64,000 nt of DNA from Brachionus plicatilis (lineage: Eukaryota > Rotifera > Eurotatoria > Ploima > Brachionidae): the NCBI GenBank assembly GCA_010279815.1, contig QEOQ01000141.1:186001-250000 (forward strand), given 5' to 3'. The position numbers and the translations under genes are program-made. Each line of letters opens with the position of its first letter. Positions within the stretch are counted from its first letter, which is position 1. Shown here one piece after another: positions 22,876 to 32,618 of the stretch. The notes beneath the pieces are model-generated. The model had not been told where the DNA came from and searched no databases. It was given only the letters and a program-made list of their open reading frames with translations.

Positions 22876-24828
22876 TTAATCTAAATTATTAAATTGAGAT
22901 AAAGCTAGAAGAGAAACAGCATAAGTGTAAGGCGTAGATGACCAAAACGGGAAAATGTTTTCCTTTATATTATATCCACTAAATTCAATTGGAGTCGATA
23001 CATTAAAGTGTTTTTGTTTTACCATTTTTTGAAATTCAGTCTCATCAATCGATCCTTTGACACCATAAATCACTTCTCCCAAATCATCAGTGCTAATTTT
23101 TTCTGGATCTGCTTTTGTTCCGTTTAAAAATTGGACAAAATTTGCTGGATACCAAAATGGCAATGAATTAAAGCCTTTCACACTTCCTGAAAAAAACGCA
23201 TTAAAAGTCTTAAATTTCTTTCCAAGCACATTTTCTCTCAACCAATTTACACTTGTCTGAACCATCTGCTTAACATTATCTGGTGTGTTCTTTTTCCATA
23301 CTAAACTTTTAGTATCAGGTCTTTGATAAGTCCAGGTCGCTATTAAAATGTTTATTGCCTGAGCTGTACTAAATAAAGCATCTTCATTTTTTGGGTCTTG
23401 TTTTCCGAATATATTAGTGTCATTCAAACCTAAAAAATCTCTAAAATAGCCTTTATCAGGTCCATCGGGTATTTGCCATTTTGATAAATACTCTGTAGCT
23501 TTGTTCTCAAAAGCATCTTGTAGATAACCTTTTGCTTCTAGTAAAATATCACTGATGCTTTCCAAACTACCAAAATATTCATGATGAACACCTTTTTTTC
23601 TTAAATGAATAAATTTTTCAATTTCATTTTCAATTAAAAATATTGTTCGACTGGCATACCACAAAAAGTTATAAGTACTTGGATAATATACTTGAGCTAA
23701 ATCAGGTCTATCTGAAAAGTTACCTTTAATGGCCCAGGAAATAAATTTAGTAGTGTTTAAATAAGTTTGGACCATCTCTTGACTTTTGACAAAACTTGGA
23801 GCAAAATTGTTGATATTGTAGATGGCAGCTGATGTGATTCCATAAATAGTATTTGCCGAAACTGTTACATCTACATTGTTAACGCTAAATGGCATCGAAA
23901 CACTCAGGTCTTTGAGCTTACGCTGCTCATCAATATTCTGGATCCATGTGGTAATTAAATTTAAGGGTCGTTTTTCTTGGTAAGCTTGTTGGATAAATGC
24001 GCGTGCAAAATAGAATGTTCTTGGATCGATTATATTTTCATTGGTGTCCAAGCTAAATGGTTTGTAAGCATATTTGTTAGTCACTTCAATTAAATGCTGG
24101 ATGTCAGTGTTGTTATTGAGCCATGATTGGTAAGATTGGGGATAAACATCTCTTAATTTGTATAAAGTAGCACCCAGGCCTAGATTCAAATAGGTGTCAT
24201 CGAAATCGGGAGGAATACAGAATGCTTTTATTGATTCGGATCCCAGTTGACGAAATTCTTCGGCATATTTTAATAATGTCTCAAAATCTAATATCTGCAG
24301 AATTTTTTCTATCGAGTCCCACGGTATGTGTTCAATATTCAAGGCTACATTTCTTATGTTATCTGGTTGCTGTACCCAAATTTTGTATGTTGAATTGAAA
24401 ATTTGTGGCCAAAATGTTCGGATTAAACTTTGCTTATAATTGTTGTCATTTTTGTTGTTAAAAGCTCCGATTGATTCCAGAGCTAGCTGAAGACGATTGG
24501 CGTCAAATACAGGTGCGCCTTTTCCATACAAATTTGACTCTAGTAAGGTAGTTATAATCCAACCAGTGGAGAACATGTCATTGTCAAAGATTGCTGTTAT
24601 TTCACCGCTGCGAATTTCATGAGCAATCGGATTTCCGAATACATTTATTCTGATGTCTGAGCGGAAAAGACCTTTTTTTTCGGCCCATTTAAAAGGAGGT
24701 TTGTATTCTTGTTCCTGAAGAACTTGGTAAGAATTTATTCTGTCCTCAAGATCTTTGAAAATGTCAGCATTTGTGACAGTGCTGACAAATGCTGCAAATA
24801 GAGTGATTATTTTAAAATAAGGCTTCAT
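22876..24828 (-). CDS. Secreted 650-aa protein of unknown family, single exon, DxDDT motif
   Basis: An uninterrupted 650-codon frame starts at an ATG preceded by A-rich sequence. Residues 1-21 form a signal peptide (hydrophobic FKIITLFAAFVSTV, small residues before ADIF), so it should enter the secretory pathway. There is no other membrane segment. It is helix-rich with aromatic repeats such as DMFSTGWIITTLLE (about 84-97) and ALFSTAQAINILIATW, resembling the paired helices of alpha/alpha toroids. CIPPDFDDTY (204-213) has the form DxDDT, the proton-donor motif of squalene-hopene and other class II terpene cyclases. I do not recognise the family as a whole, and enzymatic activity is only an inference. 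Asn glycosylation sequons are present. The absence of introns is unlike the neighbouring genes. A copied fragment of it lies at 21251-21343. Confidence 0.85.
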   Translation of the reverse strand: MKPYFKIITLFAAFVSTVTNADIFKDLEDRINSYQVLQEQEYKPPFKWAEKKGLFRSDIRINVFGNPIAHEIRSGEITAIFDNDMFSTGWIITTLLESNLYGKGAPVFDANRLQLALESIGAFNNKNDNNYKQSLIRTFWPQIFNSTYKIWVQQPDNIRNVALNIEHIPWDSIEKILQILDFETLLKYAEEFRQLGSESIKAFCIPPDFDDTYLNLGLGATLYKLRDVYPQSYQSWLNNNTDIQHLIEVTNKYAYKPFSLDTNENIIDPRTFYFARAFIQQAYQEKRPLNLITTWIQNIDEQRKLKDLSVSMPFSVNNVDVTVSANTIYGITSAAIYNINNFAPSFVKSQEMVQTYLNTTKFISWAIKGNFSDRPDLAQVYYPSTYNFLWYASRTIFLIENEIEKFIHLRKKGVHHEYFGSLESISDILLEAKGYLQDAFENKATEYLSKWQIPDGPDKGYFRDFLGLNDTNIFGKQDPKNEDALFSTAQAINILIATWTYQRPDTKSLVWKKNTPDNVKQMVQTSVNWLRENVLGKKFKTFNAFFSGSVKGFNSLPFWYPANFVQFLNGTKADPEKISTDDLGEVIYGVKGSIDETEFQKMVKQKHFNVSTPIEFSGYNIKENIFPFWSSTPYTYAVSLLALSQFNNLD

Positions 24829-25948
24829 TTATTTTTTGTTTAAGAATATGAACATATTATTTTTTTGATAGAAAATATTTATACTGTTTTTTTCAAGATT
24901 AAAGATTTTTTTTTGATTACAAATGAGAAAATTTAAAAATGTTGATAAAAATCACATTAAGCTTTCACGGGAGAACTTAATGTGATTCGTTTATTAAATG
25001 AATTAAAATGTAAAAAAATATTTTTTAAGTCTTTTTATTTATATTTATTTGGTCTATGAGCCTTTAAATAATAATAATATTTAATTTATTCGTATTTTTA
25101 TAAATTTTTGTGTAATCAATTTGAAAAAACATAAGTACGCTTTGTGAAGTCAATATAAAAGAAAATAGTAAGATAAAATTTTTGTATAAATAAAATATTA
25201 AGGGTAATTATGATCAACTTACCAAAATTTCTGAAAAATAAACAATTTTCATTAAACATCATCATATAATTAATAATAAAAAAATAAAAAACAGAATTGA
25301 ATTATGTTTAAGTGTAGACTTATAGTCGGCTTATGATCCTGTTGAAATGGTGTCTTCTAATTTTTGAACAGATTTTTGTTTTCATTAGTGATGTTATTTG
25401 AACAATTTTTATTCGGATAAATAAGATTCGAAGAATTATTTTATTTAAACCGAAAATTCGAATTTTTAAATATCTTAATTAGAAACTAAAATTTTTTTTA
25501 AATTAAGTTAATTATTCAAATAAAATATGATCCAAATTTAAAAGATAAATTTTTTTTGATTTGAAAACAAAAATCAGTTAAAAAAGAAATCAAATGTGCA
25601 ATTTGGCTAAAAATTTGACTAAATGAACAAAAAAAATTTTTGTAATTTGAAAAAGTGATTTATTATTTGTTTAAATTAAAGTTAAATTCTTGAATATAAT
25701 TAAAAAAATATTAAATGAAATATTAAAAATATCAAAAACTCACTTCGAATATTAAAAAAATCAATTATTATAAACAATATTAAAATTTTCAATTAAGTTC
25801 TTATTCATTTGAATTTAATTCTAAAAATATGGGTAAGCAAAGCTTTATATGCGAGTAACGAAATGTTAGTTTTTTTTTCAAAAAATTTAATTTATTATAA
25901 AATTAAGATTAAAATAAATAATTGAAAAATCTAGTATAATTTTGTTTA
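24829..25948. other. Upstream flank of the secreted-protein gene
   Basis: AT-rich intergenic DNA that should hold the minus-strand promoter. No distinct core element, gene or repeat was recognised. Confidence 0.35.
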
Positions 25949-25956
25949 TAATTAAA

Positions 25957-26281
25957 TAGTGTTGGGATCCGTACAAGCGACACTTAACCGGCCAAAATTT
26001 TCAGAAACCGTGACCGTGTCCGCAGTAGCAGGCCAACTTTTTGGCGGGCGGTCATTTGGACGGTCAGCCAGGCGGTCTAATTTTTGGACTGCCAAAATAA
26101 ACGGTCTAAAAAATACGGTTAAAATACTATATTTTTGACCGCCCGTATTTTTTAGGCCGTTTTTCAAACCGTCCGTATATTTTAGACCGTTTATTTTGGC
26201 GATCCAAAAATTAGACCGCCAAATGACCGCAAAAAACCGTCCGCGTAATGGACCGATTTGTCTTGACCGTATCTAACACTA
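25957..26281. mobile_element. hAT-type MITE with 8-bp target-site duplication
   Basis: A 325-bp non-coding element, richer in GC than its surroundings. The ends are TAGTGTT...AACACTA inverted repeats, flanked by identical 8-bp TAATTAAA at 25949-25956 and 26282-26289. That duplication length and the YAGTGTT ends are typical of hAT transposons. Internally, large inverted arms (GGCGGTCTAATTTTTGG and its complement, CCGTWTATTTTAGACCG blocks) would form a long hairpin. It contains no transposase, so a full-length hAT elsewhere in the genome must have moved it. Confidence 0.85.
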
Positions 26282-26289
26282 TAATTAAA

Positions 26290-28143
26290 ATAAAAATTGC
26301 TGAAAAAATTGAAAAATCTTTATTGATAGGTCTTAACTTAACTAATTTAGTTAAGTCGACAAAAATTTGGCCAACTAGTTTTTAGTTAATTAATTTTTAG
26401 TCCGCTTATTTTTAGTTAACTAATTATTAGTCGACTAAAACTTTAATGAAATTAGTTATACTAAGGTTACAAAAAAATGTGAAAAAAGGGATACTATTTG
26501 CGATGTGAGATATCTCGGGATTAGTATGATATTAAAAAACTTGTTTAAAAGTAGAAGTCTCTAGTCAAGTCAATAATTTTTATTTTTAAAAAGAAGTCAG
26601 AGCAACATGAATTTTTTGCCGTTCCAGGTAGTTTTGTGGCTGCCTAGTTAAAGTCAAAGTCACAAAAATTAAAGTCAAGTCATAATTTTGACTTTAATTT
26701 TTGTGACTCAGGCTTAAAACTATGACTTATAAACAAGTCTGATATTAAAAAAAAAGTTGTAATGGAATGAGTGAGATATCTTTGAAAAAGTTTGACAATT
26801 TAGGAAAGCGGGATATTATGCACTCTCATTGTGAGACTATATAGCTCGTCACGGCTGCTTCGTTCCTCGCAAATATTTACACAAGTCCTTTGAAAGATAA
26901 TTCAAATTAATGTTTTTAACGTAAAATTAATAGAATTTACGTGAAATTAGGAAGAGTTGGAAACCAAAGAAATTTTTATTCTTTCGAAATTTTTGGTATT
27001 TAATTTTGGTCAAATTTGAATGAAAAATAAATTTACCTTTTGTTAATATTCCAATTTTTAAATGGCAGAAACAGGTAAAATATATAAGAAAATATTTTAA
27101 TTAATTTTACAAAATTGTCTTAATAGTTAGACCATCATTCACCATCATTTTCTATTAAAATTTTACCACCAATTTTCAAAAATATGGAAACTTTTTTTTA
27201 AAGTTTAAAAGTAATTAGCTTCAATAAATGGCTAATAAAATATTTTCTTTCAATGGATAATTGTATAAATAAAACCAGAGTTGTTTAAAAGTCCCAAGTT
27301 GAAGTTACGTTTATAGTGTATTGTATTCAAATTTTAAAAAAATATTTATTAGACAATATTTTATTCGATTCGTTTTTTTCTTTTTAAATTTATTCGTTTT
27401 TAAAATTCAAATATATAATTAATTTTTTTCCTTATTTAAATTTTTTTTATTTGGTTTTAGTAATTGAATCTTTCATTTATTCAAACTTTGGAATCAAATA
27501 AAAATTTATTTGTTATTCCAAGTTAAATTTATTTTTGTTTGAATTCAATATTTAAATAAAATTGTCTAAAATTTGGATGAAATTTAAACAAATTTTGAAA
27601 AACGTCAATCCAAATAACATCACTAGTTTTCATTAGGGTCTTCAGAGCATATTTTTGAGAGTTGATACTCTGTTAATAGTTTGTTTGAATATTTGAGTTT
27701 AATATATGTGCCATTAAAATCTATCAGTTTGATAATTAAAAAAATTAATTAATTTATAATATTTTAAAGAAAAATTAGAATAATCAAAGAAGCCTAAAAT
27801 AAAAAAGAAATTAAATTTTAATTTTGTATTTATCATAAATAAAAAAAGTTTTGAAAATTCAGTAATTTAAATCTCAAATTATTAATATTAGTGATTTTTC
27901 AGAATTATTGATGAAAAAATAATAAATCACCGTGAAAATCAATCATAAAAGATTTGTTAAAAATAAAATTTTTATCACTAATAACAACATTCTTCTTTCT
28001 TTTAGTATTTGTTCAGAAAGAAAATTTTATTACTAATTCTTAAAAGAAAAGGTTTTATGAAGAACTCAAGTCAAGATGCTGTAACAATATTTTCTGCTCT
28101 ATTGATCAAATATCTGTGTTAATTAATCATTAACCAATGATTC
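26290..28143. other. Intergenic region with local palindromes
   Basis: No gene. The first 170 bases are rich in GTTAACTAA and GTCGACT palindromes. 26659-26707 is a perfect hairpin. Around 26820-26880 the composition is less AT-rich (TCGTCACGGCTGCTTCG) without a recognisable feature. Confidence 0.35.
26659..26707. repeat. Perfect 20-bp inverted repeat, 9-base loop
   Basis: Arms 26659-26678 and 26688-26707 are exact reverse complements (GTCACAAAAATTAAAGTCAA), separated by GTCATAATT. Nearby sequence repeats the AAGTC motif several times, suggesting a small element or repeat cluster. Confidence 0.7.
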
Positions 28144-28201
28144 AAACAATCGCTACAAAATTTTAAATAAAGTATGAGTAAAGTTAATAAATGTATAAAT
28201 A
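28144..28201 (+). promoter_or_regulatory. Promoter block with TATA box of the first Gly/Tyr-rich gene
   Basis: AAACAATCGCTACAAAATTT at 28144 begins a block shared with 30294-30346 upstream of the second gene. It ends in TATAAATA (28194-28201), 71 bases before the start codon. The spacing from block start to TATA is 50 bp here and 46 bp in the second copy. Confidence 0.65.
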
Positions 28202-28271
28202 ACTGAGAAATTTTTGTTTTGATAATTTAAATAATTTTTTATAAATCAATCAGAAAAATAAAGTAAACAAA

Positions 28272-28469
28272 ATGTGTTTCGATCATGTCGGATATGGTGG
28301 CTTTAGAGAATATGGCGTTTATAATAACTATCGTGGGTATGGTGGATATCGTGAATATGGTAGATATCATGAATATGGTAGATATCATGATTTTGGTGGA
28401 TATCATGATTTTGGTAGACATGGTGGATATGGCCCATGTAGTCCATATAGAACACATGGATTCTATTAA
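28272..28469 (+). CDS. Small Gly/Tyr-rich protein, 65 aa, first copy
   Basis: The ATG follows AAACAAA and sits 71 bases after a TATA box. The product starts MCFDHVGYGGF and is built of imperfect repeats of the type GYGGYREYGRYHEYG, with His and Arg more common than in its neighbour, and ends THGFY. It has two Cys (residues 2 and 56), no signal peptide and no membrane segment. The sequence is open in other frames because of the short repeat; this frame is favoured by its match in start context, N-terminal MC and composition to the gene at 30424. It resembles high-glycine-tyrosine structural proteins in composition only, so function is unknown. A 3' palindrome follows at 28533-28560. Confidence 0.7.
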   Translation: MCFDHVGYGGFREYGVYNNYRGYGGYREYGRYHEYGRYHDFGGYHDFGRHGGYGPCSPYRTHGFY

Positions 28470-28532
28470 AGAATACATTTACTAGAGATGCATAAATCTC
28501 TTTTTTATTTTATTTTTGATTTTTGATTAATT

Positions 28533-28560
28533 AAAAGAATAGGAAAATTCCTATTCTTTT
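28533..28560 (+). repeat. Perfect 3' palindrome of the first Gly/Tyr-rich gene
   Basis: 13-bp arms, AAAAGAATAGGAA and its exact complement, separated by AA. It starts 63 bases after the stop codon. A near-identical palindrome lies 57 bases after the second gene's stop, so it is probably a shared 3' UTR hairpin or 3'-end signal. AATAAA follows at about 28570. Confidence 0.7.
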
Positions 28561-28892
28561 AAATTTTTTTTAATAAATTTGTTTTCTATTATTATTTCAC
28601 TTTCGATTGATATTAAAAAAATACAATTTATTTCAAGAAACTACGCATTTACACTTGCGAGTCGATGAAACCATTAAATTAATTTAAATAAAACAAATTA
28701 GCACATCAAATATATTAATAAAAAAAATTATTCCAATGACGCTGAACATTAGTTTTATTTAACTCGATTTTTGATTGTAATTTCTAGATTTGGACGGCGA
28801 TAAGGAACTGATTTACTTAAGATTTTTTATACCAAAAAAATGAAATATATATCGAATTGCTATCTACTAGAATCAATGAAATATGAGAATTC

Positions 28893-29525
28893 TACACACT
28901 CAAAAATCGTTTCAGCACACCCTTAAAATCTAACAAACACACTCACTTAATAGCACCCCTATATCAGTGCTCTACACACTCAAAAAAAACTTTTCAAACT
29001 GAAAAAAATTTTTGAAAGTCTAAATAACACTAAAAATGAAAATAGTTGAGTTTTATTCAGTAAATAAAAAAGGATTTAAATTGAACAGTACCATGAAGCA
29101 ATAAGCTTAAAGCTTGCCAAAAAAAGATTATTTTATGCGTTTGGCACCTTGCATTTATCAGTTCGACAATTCTGATGTATACCATGGAACCTGTCAAATC
29201 AGGAATCGTGCTGGAATATGTTACTGAAAATATTGTTTGAAGTATAAGATATGTAGCCATCTACACGAATTGAAACTGAAACTTTTTAATATGCCTGAAA
29301 AAGATCGGCCAAAAAATTCTTCAAAAGCCTTTGAATATTAATAATATTAAACTTAAATTAATAATAAAACTAAGATTTAATTTATTTATATTTTATTAAA
29401 TAATTAAAAGTCTGAACAACACAACTTAAAAAGTGCGTTAAAAAGTTTTCTATGAATTTTTCTGGATTTACTAAAAATTACTAAAATTGGCGTGTAGAAC
29501 AGTGTTAAGGGTGACTTTAAGTTTT
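28893..29525. repeat. Dispersed repeat with inverted ends, probable non-autonomous DNA element
   Basis: 28948-28983 (CTTAATAGCACCCCTATATC, then CTCTACAC) and 29487-29522 (GTGTAGAACAGTGTTAAGGG) are similar when one is reverse-complemented. 28895-28975 also matches the arm at 6486-6632. The interior has no convincing gene. Limits are approximate, and no target-site duplication was identified. Confidence 0.45.
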
Positions 29526-30293
29526 TAAGTAAAGTATGATGTCAATTTTTTTGATTTTCAAGAAAAAATAATAAAATTTCTAAGGATGTGTCATATGTAA
29601 GTTGGTAAATTGACTTAAAGGATATATTTTGAAGTTCTTGTAACTTATGAAAGTGAACATGTGAAGCAAGACTAAAAATGAAGCTGTAATCAATTAAAGA
29701 CCCTAAAATTGAATTATTAATACTCGATTGTGTTTTTTTACTCAATTTCCATGATTAGCTAAAAAGAATTTTTATTACATTTATCTTATGATTTTTGGAA
29801 GGATTTCCCTAAAAAATTGTATAATTTCTGTCAAAAAAATCATCCATACTATAAACAAAAGTGAGCTAACATGTTTTTATGAAGATTAATTTGAAACGAT
29901 TGAATTTGAAACAAATAAACTTTAAAATTTGTAAAAATTAATGGCAACAAAGTTTTCGATTTCTGAATGTTTTTAGAAATACAAACAAAATTTTAGTTTC
30001 TAAACAATCATAGCTCTTTAAAAATGGATAAAAATCTTTTTGGGAGATTATTACCTTTAATTAATTCCTCATTCTTTTAATAAATGTTGAAAATAATTGT
30101 GAAATAATAGATTTAAATTTCAGTTAATGACAAAATTTTAAGTCTGAGTATGATATTTCTTTAACAATTTTTCTAAAAAATTACAAAATTTTAACAAAAT
30201 ACTTAAACTGAAACATTGTGTTCTGCTCTATGTATCAATTAGCTGTCAAAATAATTATGGTTTTTTAATCAATGAAAAATTAATCAGTAATTT
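29526..30293. other. Spacer between the two Gly/Tyr-rich genes
   Basis: AT-rich, with no gene recognised. Just upstream of the second promoter block, TTCTGCTCTATGTATCAATT resembles TTCTGCTCTATTGATCAAAT before the first gene, so promoter similarity extends somewhat further upstream. Confidence 0.4.
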
Positions 30294-30346
30294 AAACAAT
30301 CGTTACGAAACTTTAAAAAATGAGTAACTATAAGAAATGTATAAAA
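30294..30346 (+). promoter_or_regulatory. Promoter block with TATA box of the second Gly/Tyr-rich gene
   Basis: AAACAATCGTTACGAAACTT at 30294 matches the block at 28144. It ends in TATAAAA (30340-30346), 78 bases before the start codon. Confidence 0.65.
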
Positions 30347-30423
30347 TGGAAAAATTTTTATTAAATTATAATTAAAATAATTCTTCAAATATCGAAAATC
30401 AACCAGCAAATAAATTAAACGAA

Positions 30424-30543
30424 ATGTGTTACGGTTACGGTTACAGTTATGGTGGCTATGGTGGCTATGGTGGCTATGGTGGCTATGGTGGCTATGGTGG
30501 CTATGGTGGATATGGTGGATATGGTAGATTTGGCTTCTTTTGA
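30424..30543 (+). CDS. Small Gly/Tyr-rich protein, 39 aa, second copy
   Basis: Too short for usual ORF cut-offs, but supported by its twin 2 kb upstream. Starting MCYGYGYSYGGYGG, it consists of about eight near-perfect GGY triplet units (9-base repeats GGTGGCTAT) and ends GRFGFF before TGA at 30541. It has one Cys, at residue 2, as in the first copy. There is no signal peptide, so a cytoplasmic product is expected. Composition recalls glycine-tyrosine keratin-associated proteins and nematode GY-rich peptides, but the latter are secreted; homology is not claimed. The near-identical repeat units suggest recent repeat expansion. Flanked by a TATA promoter block and a 3' palindrome. Confidence 0.7.
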   Translation: MCYGYGYSYGGYGGYGGYGGYGGYGGYGGYGGYGRFGFF

Positions 30544-30600
30544 AAGATTGGAACTACTACTTATGTCGAATTACTCTCTTTTCATTTAAATTTTTTATTA

Positions 30601-30625
30601 AAAGAATAGAAAATTTCCATTCTTT
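30601..30625 (+). repeat. 3' palindrome of the second Gly/Tyr-rich gene
   Basis: Arms AAAGAATAGAAA and TTTCCATTCTTT around one base, with one mismatch. It starts 57 bases after the stop codon, equivalent in place and sequence to the palindrome at 28533-28560. Confidence 0.65.
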
Positions 30626-32618
30626 ATTTTAATTATTTGTATTTAATTAAATCATTTAATAAAAGTTTTATTAATAAACCTATGTTTTTAAATCAATTCA
30701 TAATTCTTTTGATAATTGTAACAAAATCTTTGCTCTAAATCTCATCATTAAGTTCATCAATCATCGTCAATTCATCTCATCATCAATCTCATCATTTTTG
30801 TCAAATTCAAATATTCGAATTGTGTGATTTTGAACTAATTGAATCTTCGTTTTTGTAAATGAAACAGTTGCTCCATGAAACTAAAACTGATCTGAATCAA
30901 TGGTATATTATCCGGTGGTATTTTCTTATACTGTCACTAAAAACTGATTTAAAACTTGTAACACTACGTTTTTAAATCACCATAAATAGTGTTTAACTAT
31001 TAAAAATAAAAATATAATAGTTATTTACATATGAATATTTTTCTTTGTAATGTTTACAAACAAAAATATTCATAATATTAGTTTTTTAAAATTTTTTGAA
31101 TTTTTTAAAATCTGTAAAAATTAGGTTGGTATTGCTGAATAAAGAATGCTTAAATGTTGCATAGTGTACCTAATAACACACGCACTGGCCTCTGCACAGC
31201 ACGTCTTCTTCTACTGCTACTCCTCCTACTTAATTATCAAATTATTGAAATTTAAGTGAAATTTTTATCAAAATTTTTAGATTCTTAATAATAAAATAAA
31301 GAAAAATTAATAGTACTGATTTAGTAAGATCGTATTAAAGACTAAAAAATTATTTCTTTTAAAGAAAGCGCTTTTTCAGCCGAAAAAAAAACAATCCTGT
31401 CAAAAATTTTTTTTAAATATAAATCAACACATAATGATTCTTTTTTTCTTTACTTAATGTGTTCTTAATTATTTTATTTAATTTTCATAAAAATTTTTGT
31501 CACCTTATCTCTTTTTTGATAAAAAAAAATAAATCTAAAAGAAGAATTTAAAAATAAAAAATATCTAGAAACTTTCAAGTGTCAGTAATAAGACAGTTTA
31601 CATAGTTTTATTACAAAAATTTCATTTTAAATCAAAAAAGAAGAATATTTTATATAAATTAATTTTTTAAATGATTTTTTTACAGTTAAACTTTGACTTA
31701 ATAAATTAATTTATATGATTTTCACATTTCAACAATTCATTTTATGCGTTTTTCATCATTTTAAATAAAGAGTTATCTTAATTTTGTACTTTTATCTCCT
31801 TCTATTTTTTAATACTAACCCGAAAAAACGGTCTCCTTAACGAGTTTAACAGGCTTTTTCCTAGCATCTGGCATTCAATACTTAAACATCTTGCACTTGT
31901 TATTGCACATTCAATTTGGGAACTAATTAAATGGTAAGTGTTTTTTATAATTTATATTAAACTTTTTATCTTATTTTTTTTTTAATTATTTTATTATTTC
32001 TTTTAATCTGAAAGAACTTTGCTCTGTATAAATAAACAATAAATAAATAGACATTAAGATTTCATTTAAATTAAAAAAAAATTGAAAGCTTTCATTTTTG
32101 TGAACAAGAAAAATAAATTTAAAATAGGTAATATTTTATTTAGTGAAAACAACAAATTTCGTAAAAAATTTCTAAGAAAAATAATAAATAAAATTTTAAT
32201 TACATTTGAAGTTTTCAAAAAAATTAAGATTAAATCGTAAAAAGAAAGTAAAATAATTCTAATGATTGACAAAAAAAAAATTCGAGACAACTTAAGGAAG
32301 CAAAAATTCGAACTTTTTGTTTCTTAAATCTAAGCTTTTAACAATCACCTTAACAAAAAAATTCACTAAACAAAATACCGCAAACCGTTCAAGGCTTTAA
32401 CCACAAAAGCCATCTTTTTTTAAACCAGGTTTTATCAATTTTCGGAATTCATTCTATATACACAACCGTATCTTAAATAAGCTTTTTAATTTCTAAATTT
32501 TAAAAAACCTCTCTCTTAAATCAGGAATAAGAGATAACTAACCAAATTGTAAAAAAATAATTCTGTCAAAACACAAAAACAAAAATTTACAACAAAATAA
32601 AATCTTTTAAAATTTTTC
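30626..32618. other. Intergenic region before the first MAST gene's 3' end
   Basis: No gene recognised. The stretch near 31160-31230 (CACACGCACTGGCCTCTGC and nearby) is richer in GC than its surroundings, but no exon or repeat could be supported there. Confidence 0.35.

Noticed and set aside
28239..28485. Open frames on both strands and in another plus frame over the first Gly/Tyr-rich gene
   Set aside because: They arise from the short in-register repeat. Only the frame starting at 28272 shares its start context and MC start with the gene at 30424.
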